A stretch of 64,000 nucleotides of DNA from Polynucleobacter sp. AP-Kaivos-20-H2. GTDB taxonomy: Bacteria; Pseudomonadota; Gammaproteobacteria; Burkholderiales; Burkholderiaceae. The translations under genes and the position numbers were made by a program. Under the pieces are notes generated by a model. It was not told where the DNA came from, ran no database searches, and saw only the letters and a list, made by a program, of their open reading frames with translations. This document shows positions 41,602-49,354 of this stretch, piece by piece (position 1 is the stretch's first letter; each line of letters begins with the position of its first letter). Location: NCBI RefSeq assembly GCF_018882215.1, contig NZ_JACVOX010000001.1, forward strand, positions 310,001 to 374,000. Reading direction: 5' to 3'.

Positions 41602-42480
41602 TTAACTCTCATTACGATTTCTAATTATTAAGTTAGAGGTATTAAGATTCGTTTCTCTTGAGATCTCTTCTTTTTTGATGGATTGCGCTATGAAGTTAAT
41701 GGTTTCATTGGCTACAATCTCGCGCTCATTATCAACTGTAATTATGTGATACGAGTTTCCCAGCCAAATCGTACGTCTAGTCTCGGATGAAATGGAATTA
41801 AGAATCAAGTCAGGATTTTTGGGGGAAGCCGTTTCATCGTCAACTGCATGAATAATCAAAACATCTGAATTAATTGAAGGCAGGTCTTTTTTGGTTTCTT
41901 TAATTAATTTTAAAGACTCAATCAAATGCCTTGCAGGTAAATGAGCTGCCCCGAGCTCGCTGACGCTGTTGGCTTCCACAGCTTTCTTGATGTGCTTTCG
42001 CATTTCGAGGTTTTTTACTCCGTACGGGGCTGTTTCCTTGTAATGCCAATTTCGAATGCCCAGAAAATATATAGCCTTAAGAAGAGGGTAATACCAGGGG
42101 ACTGACCATCCATCAAAAATAAGCACTGGCGAAAGTAAGCTCAAGCTTTGAATATATGAATTGCGCTCTGCAACAGCCAGGGAAAGGGTTGCGCCCATAC
42201 TGAGCCCCACCAGCGATACTGATGTATGCATTTGCATCAAATCAATAACAAATTGCTCCACATCATCAATCCAGTTTTTATAGGATGTAATGCCGGTATG
42301 CGCAGAATAACCCTTAATCCGGGGAATGGCGTAGCTGTATCCTGATTGTTTCAGTAATCTAGGAATGGCGCCCATTTCTAGTTCGGACCCGCATAACCCA
42401 GGTAACAGAACAACAGCATGCCCATTGCTTCCCTGCTGAAATAGAAGGCAGCGGTCGGAATTTAGTATTGGATCAGTCAT
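41602..42480 (-). CDS. Alpha/beta hydrolase, carboxylesterase-like
   Basis: A 292-residue cytoplasmic-type alpha/beta hydrolase without signal peptide. The oxyanion region LLPGLCGSELEMG, the nucleophile elbow GLSMGA (Ser in the middle), the Asp in IIHAVDDETAS and the His in NSYHIITVD form a full triad. The pattern resembles bacterial monoacylglycerol lipase/carboxylesterase enzymes of the Est30 type. It is the first gene of the set hydrolase-TolC-alanine-rich protein and is divergent from the DUF4118-like gene. The tail after residue 265 is polar. The substrate is unknown. Confidence 0.8.
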   Translation of the reverse strand: MTDPILNSDRCLLFQQGSNGHAVVLLPGLCGSELEMGAIPRLLKQSGYSYAIPRIKGYSAHTGITSYKNWIDDVEQFVIDLMQMHTSVSLVGLSMGATLSLAVAERNSYIQSLSLLSPVLIFDGWSVPWYYPLLKAIYFLGIRNWHYKETAPYGVKNLEMRKHIKKAVEANSVSELGAAHLPARHLIESLKLIKETKKDLPSINSDVLIIHAVDDETASPKNPDLILNSISSETRRTIWLGNSYHIITVDNEREIVANETINFIAQSIKKEEISRETNLNTSNLIIRNRNES

Positions 42481-42524
42481 TCGACATTATTCTGTTTTGA
42501 TGATTTGTTGTTATATTATTAACC

Positions 42525-42971
42525 ATGAAAATTAATAACGCTAAGCGCTGGGCAAAGCCCGGTCTCGAAGGCTATTTTGCAGCTTTTTGTGGAGTTTTTA
42601 TTGCTTTTGCAATCAGGTATACCCTGCATCCCTTTCTGCAAGGTAATTTGCCCATGACATTTTTCATACTAAATACTATTCTCATTGCTCTGTTTTATGG
42701 ATACCTCCCTAGCTTTTTAACAATTGCTATCTCCATCCCGTTGGCATTCTTTTTCTTTGTTCCGCCATTTGATTCCTTTGATATGCCAACCCCCCAAGAT
42801 TCATTTGTGTTTGCTTCCTATATTCTCATTGCATTTATTGCCGTAGGAGTTATTGAATGGTTACAAAGGGAGCGCTATAAAGCTATTCTTGTTATTAGAG
42901 TAAGCAATAGCAACTTTCAAATGCTCAGTCAGGCCAGCGCTCATCTCAAAAAAGAGCGGAATCCTACTTAA
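42525..42971 (+). CDS. Stand-alone KdpD-type four-helix membrane domain protein (DUF4118-like)
   Basis: A 148-residue membrane protein with about four hydrophobic segments between residues 15 and 112 and the patterns PFLQGNLPMTFFILNTI and FFFVPPFDSFDM, matching the membrane domain found in the middle of KdpD sensor kinases. In KdpD this domain sits before GAF and kinase domains; here the protein ends about 30 residues after the last helix and the DNA behind it shows no continuation in any frame. So it is a free membrane domain, not a frameshifted kinase. Partner and function unknown. Confidence 0.7.
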   Translation: MKINNAKRWAKPGLEGYFAAFCGVFIAFAIRYTLHPFLQGNLPMTFFILNTILIALFYGYLPSFLTIAISIPLAFFFFVPPFDSFDMPTPQDSFVFASYILIAFIAVGVIEWLQRERYKAILVIRVSNSNFQMLSQASAHLKKERNPT

Positions 42972-43017
42972 AAACCCTCTTTTTAGCTGCTTGCAAATGG
43001 GGTGGATAGGACCTAGC

Positions 43018-43045
43018 TTCAAAAAACGTCTATTTGTGCTAAAAT
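43018..43045 (+). promoter_or_regulatory. Candidate promoter of the small proline-rich protein gene
   Basis: TTCAAA at 43018-43023 and TAAAAT at 43040-43045 are spaced by 16 bases. The expected start of transcription (about 43052) is only a few bases before the ATG at 43055, so the mRNA may have almost no leader. Confidence 0.35.
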
Positions 43046-43054
43046 ACGCTCCAA

Positions 43055-43285
43055 ATGTACGTACGATTAATAGCCACTCTTTTTGTGCTCTGCCTACCTT
43101 TATCTGCATTTAGTGCGGGGTTAGGTTTTAATCCGTTCCAGAAGTCATCATCCCCAACGTCTCCAGGTGGCGCCAATCAGAAGCTGCCCCCAGTTACCGC
43201 ACCAGCGCAAAATATTCAACCAAGCAAGCCAGTTGCACCTGCTTTAGCTCCTGCGGTTAAGCCTGAGAAACAAACCAAAAAATAA
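43055..43285 (+). CDS. Small exported proline-rich protein, unknown function
   Basis: 76 residues. A clear signal peptide (about residues 1-20, LFVLCLPLSAFSA-G) is followed by a short mature part rich in Pro, Ala, Gln and Lys (KLPPVTAP, PVAPALAPAVKPEKQTKK). No cysteine follows the cleavage site, so it is not a lipoprotein. No ribosome binding site is seen before the ATG. I do not recognise a family. The signal peptide and an intact frame argue for a real gene. Confidence 0.6.
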   Translation: MYVRLIATLFVLCLPLSAFSAGLGFNPFQKSSSPTSPGGANQKLPPVTAPAQNIQPSKPVAPALAPAVKPEKQTKK

Positions 43286-43330
43286 GCTTGTACTGCAATC
43301 ATTTTTTTATATTGATGTGAAATACAAGCT
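43285..43330. terminator. Inverted repeat between two convergent genes
   Basis: AGCTTGTA at 43285-43292 pairs with TACAAGCT at 43323-43330, with a 30-base AT-rich loop that holds seven T. It could end transcription from both sides, but the long loop makes this uncertain. Confidence 0.3.
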
Positions 43331-43344
43331 CAGAGTCAGGTGAG

Positions 43345-43944
43345 CTATTTCTTTGTTGGCGAGCTAATGGATGCTGCCATAGCATCAAAGTAAATCACTT
43401 TAACTTGCTCACCCACGTTGATATCAGCCAATAGAGAAGGGTTCTTTACAGTAACGGTTGTTATTTTGCCGCTTGGGCCCTTAACGGAAACTAGTTTTTT
43501 CTCGCGATTCACTTCAACAATATCGGCAATGATGGTTGTTTTATTGGTGATCGTCTCGGATGGCTTTTCATCAGCCTTGGATTTGGTTACTGTGTTGGTT
43601 TCAACCTTTGAGCGAACACCATCGCTCTTGGTCTTAATTAACTCAATAGCTACAGCAAGTTCATAACTTACGCTAACTCGATCGCCTTTTTTGATCTGTG
43701 CAAAGTTGGTGATGTCAGGACCGGCAACAAACTTAGATTCGCCCTCCTTGTTTTTAAATGTAATAGTGCGAGTCTTCTTGTCGATCTTCACTACTTCACC
43801 TTCATATAGCTGGTAACGATTGTCAGTTACGGCAGCATCGATCACTGTTGGCTTGGCCGCTGGTGTAGATTGAGCAACAGCCGAAGAGGATCCAATAAAA
43901 AGGGTTGCAATAATCAAAGCAATCGGAGCGTATTTAGTATTCAT
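43345..43944 (-). CDS. Exported protein with two internal repeats, unknown function
   Basis: 199 residues with a signal peptide (about 1-24, SSAVA-Q). Two similar segments follow: about residues 46-105 (YEGEVVKIDKKTRTITFKN ... IKKGDRVSVSYELAVAIEL) and about 139-193 (IIADIVEVNREKKLVSVKG ... INVGEQVKVIYFDAMAASI), joined by a Thr/Lys-rich linker. Each has the look of a small beta-barrel (V.K.D..TRTIT...G...V). Short exported proteins of this look (DUF5666-like) occur in many Proteobacteria. No function is known to me. It lies convergent to the small proline-rich gene and divergent from hyi. Confidence 0.65.
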   Translation of the reverse strand: MNTKYAPIALIIATLFIGSSSAVAQSTPAAKPTVIDAAVTDNRYQLYEGEVVKIDKKTRTITFKNKEGESKFVAGPDITNFAQIKKGDRVSVSYELAVAIELIKTKSDGVRSKVETNTVTKSKADEKPSETITNKTTIIADIVEVNREKKLVSVKGPSGKITTVTVKNPSLLADINVGEQVKVIYFDAMAASISSPTKK

Positions 43945-44106
43945 TATTTTCCTTATATGTAAAAGGTACTAAATTCAATCTTAGCCTATTTTGAGAGCTA
44001 AATTGGCCCATAAAGTCAGATATTCGTTGACGAGGCTTAAATAGTCATCTTTTGTTAATATCTCACATCACATTGTTTTGCCTTATTTTGTCTACAAGGA
44101 ATTTAA

Positions 44107-44886
44107 ATGCCACAATTCGCTGCCAATCTCACCATGCTTTTTAATGAAGTGCCATTTATGGAGCGTTTTGAAAAAGCAGCGAAGTCTGGATTTCAGGCTG
44201 TGGAATTTCTTTTTCCTTACGCTTTTTCTGCGGAGGATATCAAGCAAAAGCTGGAGCAAAATAAACTCAAATTAGTTCTTCATAATTTACCTGCTGGTGA
44301 TTGGGATGCGGGCGAACGCGGCATTGCCTGTTTGCCAGATCGTGTTGCAGAATTTCAGGAGGGCGTTGCCAAAGCTATTAAGCATGCAAAAGTGCTGGAT
44401 GTTAAGCAGTTAAATTGTTTGGCTGGAAAAATTCCCGACGGTGCTGATAAAGCGTTATTACATAAAACATTTATTTCAAACTTACGTTACGCAGCCGACG
44501 CTTTAAAAGAAGTCAATATTAAACTTCTCATTGAACCAATCAATACATTCGATATTCCAGGCTTTTATTTATCTAGAACGCAGCAGGCCTTAGATATTCT
44601 GAATGAAGTGGGTTCAGATAATTTATTTATTCAATATGACATCTACCATGCCCAACGCATGGAAGGTGAGCTCTGCAAAACCATAGAAACCAATCTTTCT
44701 AAAATTGCACACATTCAATTGGCGGATAACCCCGGCAGAAATGAGCCAGGTACTGGAGAAATTAACTACCCGCATCTATTTCAGTTCATCGATAGCATTG
44801 GCTATCAAGGCTGGATTGGTTGCGAATACAAGCCAGCATCTAATACCGAAGCAGGATTAGACTGGATTAAAAATCTAAATAAATAA
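44107..44886 (+). CDS. hyi: Hydroxypyruvate isomerase Hyi
   Basis: Interconverts hydroxypyruvate and tartronate semialdehyde in the glyoxylate/glycerate pathway. The TIM-barrel (AP endonuclease 2-type) fold shows in AANLTMLFNEVPFMERFEKAA, FPYAF, LHNLPAGDWDAGERG, LIEPIN (metal Glu), YDIYHAQRMEGEL and HIQLADNPGRNEPGTGEINY. It has 259 residues, as in E. coli Hyi (258). GlxR follows after 15 bases, so the two are cotranscribed. A glyoxylate carboligase (gcl) is not in the window. Confidence 0.93.
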   Translation: MPQFAANLTMLFNEVPFMERFEKAAKSGFQAVEFLFPYAFSAEDIKQKLEQNKLKLVLHNLPAGDWDAGERGIACLPDRVAEFQEGVAKAIKHAKVLDVKQLNCLAGKIPDGADKALLHKTFISNLRYAADALKEVNIKLLIEPINTFDIPGFYLSRTQQALDILNEVGSDNLFIQYDIYHAQRMEGELCKTIETNLSKIAHIQLADNPGRNEPGTGEINYPHLFQFIDSIGYQGWIGCEYKPASNTEAGLDWIKNLNK

Positions 44887-44901
44887 CGATACGGAGACAT
44901 T

Positions 44902-45801
44902 ATGAGTAAGCAATTAAAGCTAGGATTTGTTGGTTTGGGAATAATGGGTACGCCCATGGCAGGCCATTTAGTCAATGCAGGGCACGAAGTGTTTATCAAC
45001 ACTCGCAGCAAAGCTCCGGAAGGACTAGCGTCTTCATCTGCAGTGCAATGCTCTTCACCTCAAGAAGTTGCTAGCAAAGCCGACATTATTTTTACTATGG
45101 TCCCAGACACTCCTGATGTTGACATGGTGCTGTTTGGTAAGAATGGAATAGCAGCTGGTCTTACCAAAGGGAAGATTGTTGTTGATATGAGTTCCATATC
45201 CCCAATTTCTACCAAAGAGTTTGCTAAGAAAATAAATGCATTAGGCTGCGATTACTTAGATGCTCCAGTTTCTGGCGGTGAGCTCGGTGCAAAAAATGCT
45301 ACCCTCTCAATCATGGTTGGCGGAGATGAGGGTGTCTTTGAGAAAGTGAAGCCCGTATTTGAGTTGATGGGCAAAAATATTAATCTCGTGGGTGGAAATG
45401 GAGATGGTCAAACTGCTAAGGTGGCCAATCAAATTATTGTTGCTCTGAATATTGAGGCTGTAGCAGAAGCGCTCTTGTTTGCCTCTAAAGCTGGCGCTGA
45501 CCCTGCAAAAGTACGGCAGGCTTTAATGGGTGGTTTTGCAAGCTCTAAGATCTTGGAGGTCCATGGCGAGAGAATGGTCAATCGTACTTTTGATCCCGGT
45601 TTCAGAATTGAATTGCATCAAAAAGATTTGAACCTTGCTCTCAATAGCGCTAGAGCTTTGGGTGTTTCATTACCCAATACGGCTACAGCACAGGAATTAT
45701 TTAATTCATGTGCAGCTCATGGTGGCAAGGCCTGGGATCATTCAGCAATGGTGCGCGCTTTAGAGAAACTTGCAAACTTTGAAATTGGGCAAAAGGCATA
45801 A
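44902..45801 (+). CDS. glxR: 2-hydroxy-3-oxopropionate (tartronate semialdehyde) reductase
   Basis: Reduces tartronate semialdehyde to D-glycerate with NAD(P)H. Beta-hydroxyacid dehydrogenase family: nucleotide-binding GFVGLGIMGTPMAGHL at residues 8-23, substrate loop DAPVSGGELGA, and the catalytic Lys in GQTAKVANQI. It has 299 residues. GGAG stands eight bases before the ATG. The pairing with hyi supports the tartronate semialdehyde substrate over 3-hydroxyisobutyrate; the symbol glxR rather than garR is chosen for that reason. Confidence 0.9.
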   Translation: MSKQLKLGFVGLGIMGTPMAGHLVNAGHEVFINTRSKAPEGLASSSAVQCSSPQEVASKADIIFTMVPDTPDVDMVLFGKNGIAAGLTKGKIVVDMSSISPISTKEFAKKINALGCDYLDAPVSGGELGAKNATLSIMVGGDEGVFEKVKPVFELMGKNINLVGGNGDGQTAKVANQIIVALNIEAVAEALLFASKAGADPAKVRQALMGGFASSKILEVHGERMVNRTFDPGFRIELHQKDLNLALNSARALGVSLPNTATAQELFNSCAAHGGKAWDHSAMVRALEKLANFEIGQKA

Positions 45802-45810
45802 ATCGATCCC

Positions 45811-46395
45811 ATGCCTTCAACTTTAGTAGTTTATTTGCATGGTTTTCGCTCCTCCCCAAGATCGAGTAAAGCGGTCTTGACGGGGGATGCAGTAAAAGCC
45901 TTATCCACATTAGAGAATCAAATTGAGTGGTATTGCCCTCAGTTGTTAGCTTCACCAAAGGCCAGCATGGATATGGTGACAAAGTATATTGAAGCATCAA
46001 CTCATGATCACTTGGTGATTATCGGCTCTTCTTTGGGTGGCTACTACACCAACTACTTGGCCGAGAAATTTGGCTGTAAAGCTGTAGTTCTCAACCCGGC
46101 AGTCAGAGCGCCAAAAGAGTTGGCGCCGCATGTTGGAATGCTTACCTCATACGATACCAACGAGCCCTACGATTTCCGCCCAGAATATATTGACGAACTA
46201 AAGGCGCTACAGGTTGGTGTGATTAGTAACCCGTCGCGTTATTTTCTAATCGCCGCAAAAGGTGACGAGCTCCTGGATTGGCAAGAAATGGTTGATTTCT
46301 ACAAGGGTTCAGAGCAGCTGGTGCTTGATGGGGGTGACCATGGTATTTCAGATTACCCAGTTCATTTACCCAAAGTTCTGAATTTCATCTCTTGA
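45811..46395 (+). CDS. YqiA/YcfP-type esterase
   Basis: A small alpha/beta hydrolase of 194 residues. YLHGFRSSPRSSKA at the N-terminus, nucleophile Ser in GSSLGGYY (about residue 71), VLNPAVRA, Asp in AAKGDELLDW and His in DGGDHGISDY. This fits the UPF0227/YqiA family of short-chain esterases. It starts nine bases behind glxR without a ribosome binding site, so it probably depends on the hyi-glxR transcript, though a role in that pathway is not implied. Confidence 0.85.
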   Translation: MPSTLVVYLHGFRSSPRSSKAVLTGDAVKALSTLENQIEWYCPQLLASPKASMDMVTKYIEASTHDHLVIIGSSLGGYYTNYLAEKFGCKAVVLNPAVRAPKELAPHVGMLTSYDTNEPYDFRPEYIDELKALQVGVISNPSRYFLIAAKGDELLDWQEMVDFYKGSEQLVLDGGDHGISDYPVHLPKVLNFIS

Positions 46396-46478
46396 TGGTG
46401 GATTGATTGCTGCGCGCTTCTTCTGTAAGATGATCTAAACGACTGCCGCTCATTTGCGCTGTCTAGAAAGGAGAGTTT

Positions 46479-47048
46479 GTGCTGAGCATCTTGAAATTAG
46501 ACGCAGGTGGAATTCCCCAGGGCTGGGTTAATGCAGAAGAAGCCACCAAACAATATGCTGATAGTAGCGTTTTGTGGACCTTAGGTGACCCCATTTTCCA
46601 AATGCGCGGTGGCATTTCAAGATCCACTGGCAAACAATCCATTATCGAGTTGCACTCCATCATTGCGGTAAAGGGAAGTGCCAAGATCAATCTCTTTGAT
46701 GTGGTTCCCGTAATTACGAAACATAAACTGTTTAAGCGTGATCGTGGACTATGCGCTTATTGCGGTGACCCCATACACGAAAACCAAGCAGAAGCCGAGC
46801 ACATCATTCCCAATAGTCGCGGCGGTAAATACAGTTGGATGAACTTGGTAATCTCCTGCAGGCCTTGCAATCAACGCAAAGGCAATCGCACTCCAGAGCA
46901 GGCCGGCATGTCCCTGTTGTATACGCCATATTTACCCAGCCTCTATGAAGACATGATTCTAAAAGGGCGCAACATTTTGGCGGACCAAATGGACTTCCTC
47001 GCAGCTAATTTGCCTAAAAATAGTCGCCTTCTAGAAGGTCTGATCTGA
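46479..47048 (+). CDS. HNH endonuclease family protein
   Basis: 189 residues. The C-terminal half holds an HNH fold with zinc pairs Cys92/Cys95 (CAYC) and Cys127/Cys130 (CRPC), the first His in EHIIPNSRGG (about residue 108) and Asn at about 122 (MNLV). The first 80 residues match no domain I know. The start is GTG with an excellent AAAGGAG seven bases before. Single HNH genes of this type are common in Burkholderiales chromosomes; no methyltransferase or restriction partner lies nearby, so a DNA-repair or unknown nuclease role is as likely as restriction. Confidence 0.85.
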   Translation: MLSILKLDAGGIPQGWVNAEEATKQYADSSVLWTLGDPIFQMRGGISRSTGKQSIIELHSIIAVKGSAKINLFDVVPVITKHKLFKRDRGLCAYCGDPIHENQAEAEHIIPNSRGGKYSWMNLVISCRPCNQRKGNRTPEQAGMSLLYTPYLPSLYEDMILKGRNILADQMDFLAANLPKNSRLLEGLI

Positions 47049-47050
47049 GC

Positions 47051-48055
47051 TTGAGAATAGGGTGGTGTAATTTTTTTCATCTTCCCAAGATACATTCCTT
47101 CAGAATCATTTTTGCAGCTTTGCTGCTATCGGTATTAGGACATCTCATTCTTTTTTTTGGACTCCCCTTCATCTCTTTTTCTGAACCTGCGCCAATCGCA
47201 GATGACTTAATTATTAGGACCGAACTAAAAGTAGATCCCCCAAAGAAGATTCAAATTTCAAAATCCCCCAGGAAGATTCCAAAGAAAACTGAATCGACCA
47301 ACGTGGTTGAAGACTTGAATTTAACTACAACCGGTCAGCAGGGAGGCGATTCCAATCAAGCGGGTGTAGCTTTTAAATTACCCGAGTCAGGCATCATTTA
47401 TTACGACTCTTACGTGGATGGTCAAAAGTATCAAACCGGTGAGATCGATTGGAGGGTTGATGGCAATAACTATCGCCTCTATATCAATATCCCGTATGCA
47501 TTTGTTGGCCCATTTGTTTTTGAATCTCGTGGCTCGGTTGATTCCTATGGAATAGCCCCAATTCTCTATTGGTCACAACGAGGTACAAAACCCCCTCGTT
47601 ATTCGCGCTTTGATCGAAATGAAAGTGGGCGAGGGCAGATGTTCTTCTCCGAGAAACCTGAGTTCACCCCTGAAATATTGCCTGGAACCCAAGATCGTTT
47701 CAGCCTAATGTTCCAGCTGGCCTCATTATTGAATGGAGATAGCAAGTTGGATGAAGCGGGGGCTATTCGGCAAATACCGGTGGTTGACTACAACACCCTA
47801 GAGATGTGGAACTTTAAAAGCTATGGTGAGGTAACTTCAGAGGATATACCCAGCCTAGGCAAGGCTGTAAATCGTCATTACGCCTTAATGCAACGAGAAA
47901 ACGACCCATACAAGCGCCAGGTAGACATCTGGCTTGCAAAAGACCTTGAGTGGCTACCAGGGCGAATTCGTTCTCAAGAATCGAATGGAAGGGTACTTGA
48001 GCTGGTTTTCAAGCAAAAGAACCCTATTGCAAGTGTAGTAACGCCTTTATTCTAA
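47051..48055 (+). CDS. Membrane-anchored DUF3108 domain protein
   Basis: 334 residues. One N-terminal membrane helix (about residues 18-40, LLSVLGHLILFFGLPF) precedes a Lys/Pro-rich linker and a periplasmic domain from about 115 (SGIIYYDSYVDGQKYQTGEIDW) with the DUF3108 pattern (FESRGSV, PILYWSQRGTKPPRYSRFDR, RFSLMFQLASL). TonB-like features (helix plus Pro/Lys linker) are present but the C-terminus is not TonB-like. The start is TTG just behind the HNH stop; no in-frame ATG lies before the helix. Its stop overlaps that of the convergent channel gene by a few bases. Function unknown. Confidence 0.75.
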   Translation: MRIGWCNFFHLPKIHSFRIIFAALLLSVLGHLILFFGLPFISFSEPAPIADDLIIRTELKVDPPKKIQISKSPRKIPKKTESTNVVEDLNLTTTGQQGGDSNQAGVAFKLPESGIIYYDSYVDGQKYQTGEIDWRVDGNNYRLYINIPYAFVGPFVFESRGSVDSYGIAPILYWSQRGTKPPRYSRFDRNESGRGQMFFSEKPEFTPEILPGTQDRFSLMFQLASLLNGDSKLDEAGAIRQIPVVDYNTLEMWNFKSYGEVTSEDIPSLGKAVNRHYALMQRENDPYKRQVDIWLAKDLEWLPGRIRSQESNGRVLELVFKQKNPIASVVTPLF

Positions 48056-48573
48056 AAACCAGATCCAGATCTCGGATTTTGATTATTGTGACCTAGTAGT
48101 GCACCCATCATTGTGTACAAGGCAGCGCCTGACATTGATACTGCAAAAATCCCTGAAAAAGAGATGATGATGGGCAGAATGCGCCACTGCTCTGTTAACT
48201 TGTAATCACCATATCCAACAGTCGTATACATTTCACCGGCAAAGTAAAAGGTTTGTGGGTTGGTTGGGAACACCTTTAAGGCTACGCAAATGTAGGCCCA
48301 AACTACGATTTCAGCTAAATGGATAGCAATAACTAAGAGTATGGCTACGAAATACGACAGAAAGCTTGCTCCAACAATGCGCCGTCTAGTCATGACTTGA
48401 TCGATAGTATGAAATGCACCAGCAATACCTAGAACGGCAACCGCATGAACAGCCAACATCAGGCATGCACTTACGACAATCACCCAGATCTGACCATTTC
48501 CCATGTCTGCATTTATCTCATTGAATAGGGTTGCAAAGCTAGGAAGGTCAGTATTTTGAAAAAGGCTAAGCAT
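48052..48573 (-). CDS. Small potassium-channel-like membrane protein
   Basis: 173 residues. The selectivity filter TTVGYGD lies at residues 117-123, preceded by a pore helix (QTFYFAGEMY) and flanked by hydrophobic segments at about 28-52, 68-98 and 132-160. So it is a pore module with one additional N-terminal helix and without an RCK, cyclic-nucleotide or voltage-sensor domain. This fits the 'ion channel' family of small bacterial two-pore-type homologues. The gene is single, with its own short upstream region (48574-48682). Confidence 0.85.
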   Translation of the reverse strand: MLSLFQNTDLPSFATLFNEINADMGNGQIWVIVVSACLMLAVHAVAVLGIAGAFHTIDQVMTRRRIVGASFLSYFVAILLVIAIHLAEIVVWAYICVALKVFPTNPQTFYFAGEMYTTVGYGDYKLTEQWRILPIIISFSGIFAVSMSGAALYTMMGALLGHNNQNPRSGSGF

Positions 48574-48682
48574 GATCGTTCTTGAGTGGGTTGGACTACA
48601 AAAATATCTTATTTGACATAATAATGATTATACGCAGAAAGGTATATCAGGATTTGAGTTGACTAAGGGCCTTTGGCACTAA

Positions 48683-49354
48683 TTAAGGTTGCTTATAGAG
48701 CTTCTGCCAGCGTGAACTCAAGCCTTCCGCAATCCATGGTTTCTCATAAATCAGCGCAATATCAATAGCCGTAAATCCTTGTGAGTTGCGTAATTGGAGA
48801 TCAGCCCCCTTATCCAGCAATAACTTAACCAATGCCTCATTGCCAGACTGAACCGCCATCATTAAGGGCGTTGTATTGCTTGGGCTAAGAGCATCAACAA
48901 TAGCTCCGTTGGCGATTAAATATTGGGCAATCTCTAGATGACCTTTTGCACATGCGTAATGTAAAGGCGTCCAGCCTATGTGGTTAATTTGCGCTTTATG
49001 TTGCTGTACGAGGCTTTTAACAAGCGGTAAATTGCCATCTATGGATGCAATCATGAGTGGTGTTTCACCGAATTTATTGGAAATATCCACATCAGTAGCC
49101 TTATTAGCCACCAGAAACGTGATGACATCCTCAGACTTGTCCTTAATGGCTAGATTCAGCATTAGCTCGCCCCTGGCATCGATTGAATTCGGGTTAACGC
49201 CTTTGGATACTAGGGATCTAACGGTAGAGACATCGTTGAATTTGGCTGCTTTAGCAAAATCAGCAATATCAGCGTCGGATTGAGCTAATGCGAAGTTATT
49301 TAAGCTTAGGAAGAAGCAAAAAATACAGACAATTATCTTAATTTTATTTCTCAT
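48683..49354 (-). CDS. Exported ankyrin repeat protein
   Basis: 223 residues. A signal peptide (about 1-24, NNFALA-Q) is followed by about five ankyrin repeats (patterns G.TPLHYACAKGHLEIAQYLIANGA and SNTTPLMMAVQSGNEALVKLLLDKGAD, quoted in part: TPLHYACAKGH, TPLMMAVQSGN, TAIDIAL). Ankyrin repeats bind other proteins; export to the periplasm is common in free-living Proteobacteria. Its ATG overlaps the tatD stop (ATGA), so it is translationally coupled to the mltG-tmk-holB-tatD operon. Confidence 0.88.
   Translation of the reverse strand: MRNKIKIIVCIFCFFLSLNNFALAQSDADIADFAKAAKFNDVSTVRSLVSKGVNPNSIDARGELMLNLAIKDKSEDVITFLVANKATDVDISNKFGETPLMIASIDGNLPLVKSLVQQHKAQINHIGWTPLHYACAKGHLEIAQYLIANGAIVDALSPSNTTPLMMAVQSGNEALVKLLLDKGADLQLRNSQGFTAIDIALIYEKPWIAEGLSSRWQKLYKQP

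Noticed and set aside
39657..44106. Integrated element with att sites at tRNA-Asp
   Set aside because: I looked for a second copy of the tRNA-Asp 3' end towards 44 kb and for an integrase and saw neither. The block is kept only as an accessory-looking region.
46479..47048. Restriction-modification or other defence locus around the HNH protein
   Set aside because: No methyltransferase, helicase or toxin-like partner flanks it; neighbours are a YqiA esterase and a DUF3108 protein.
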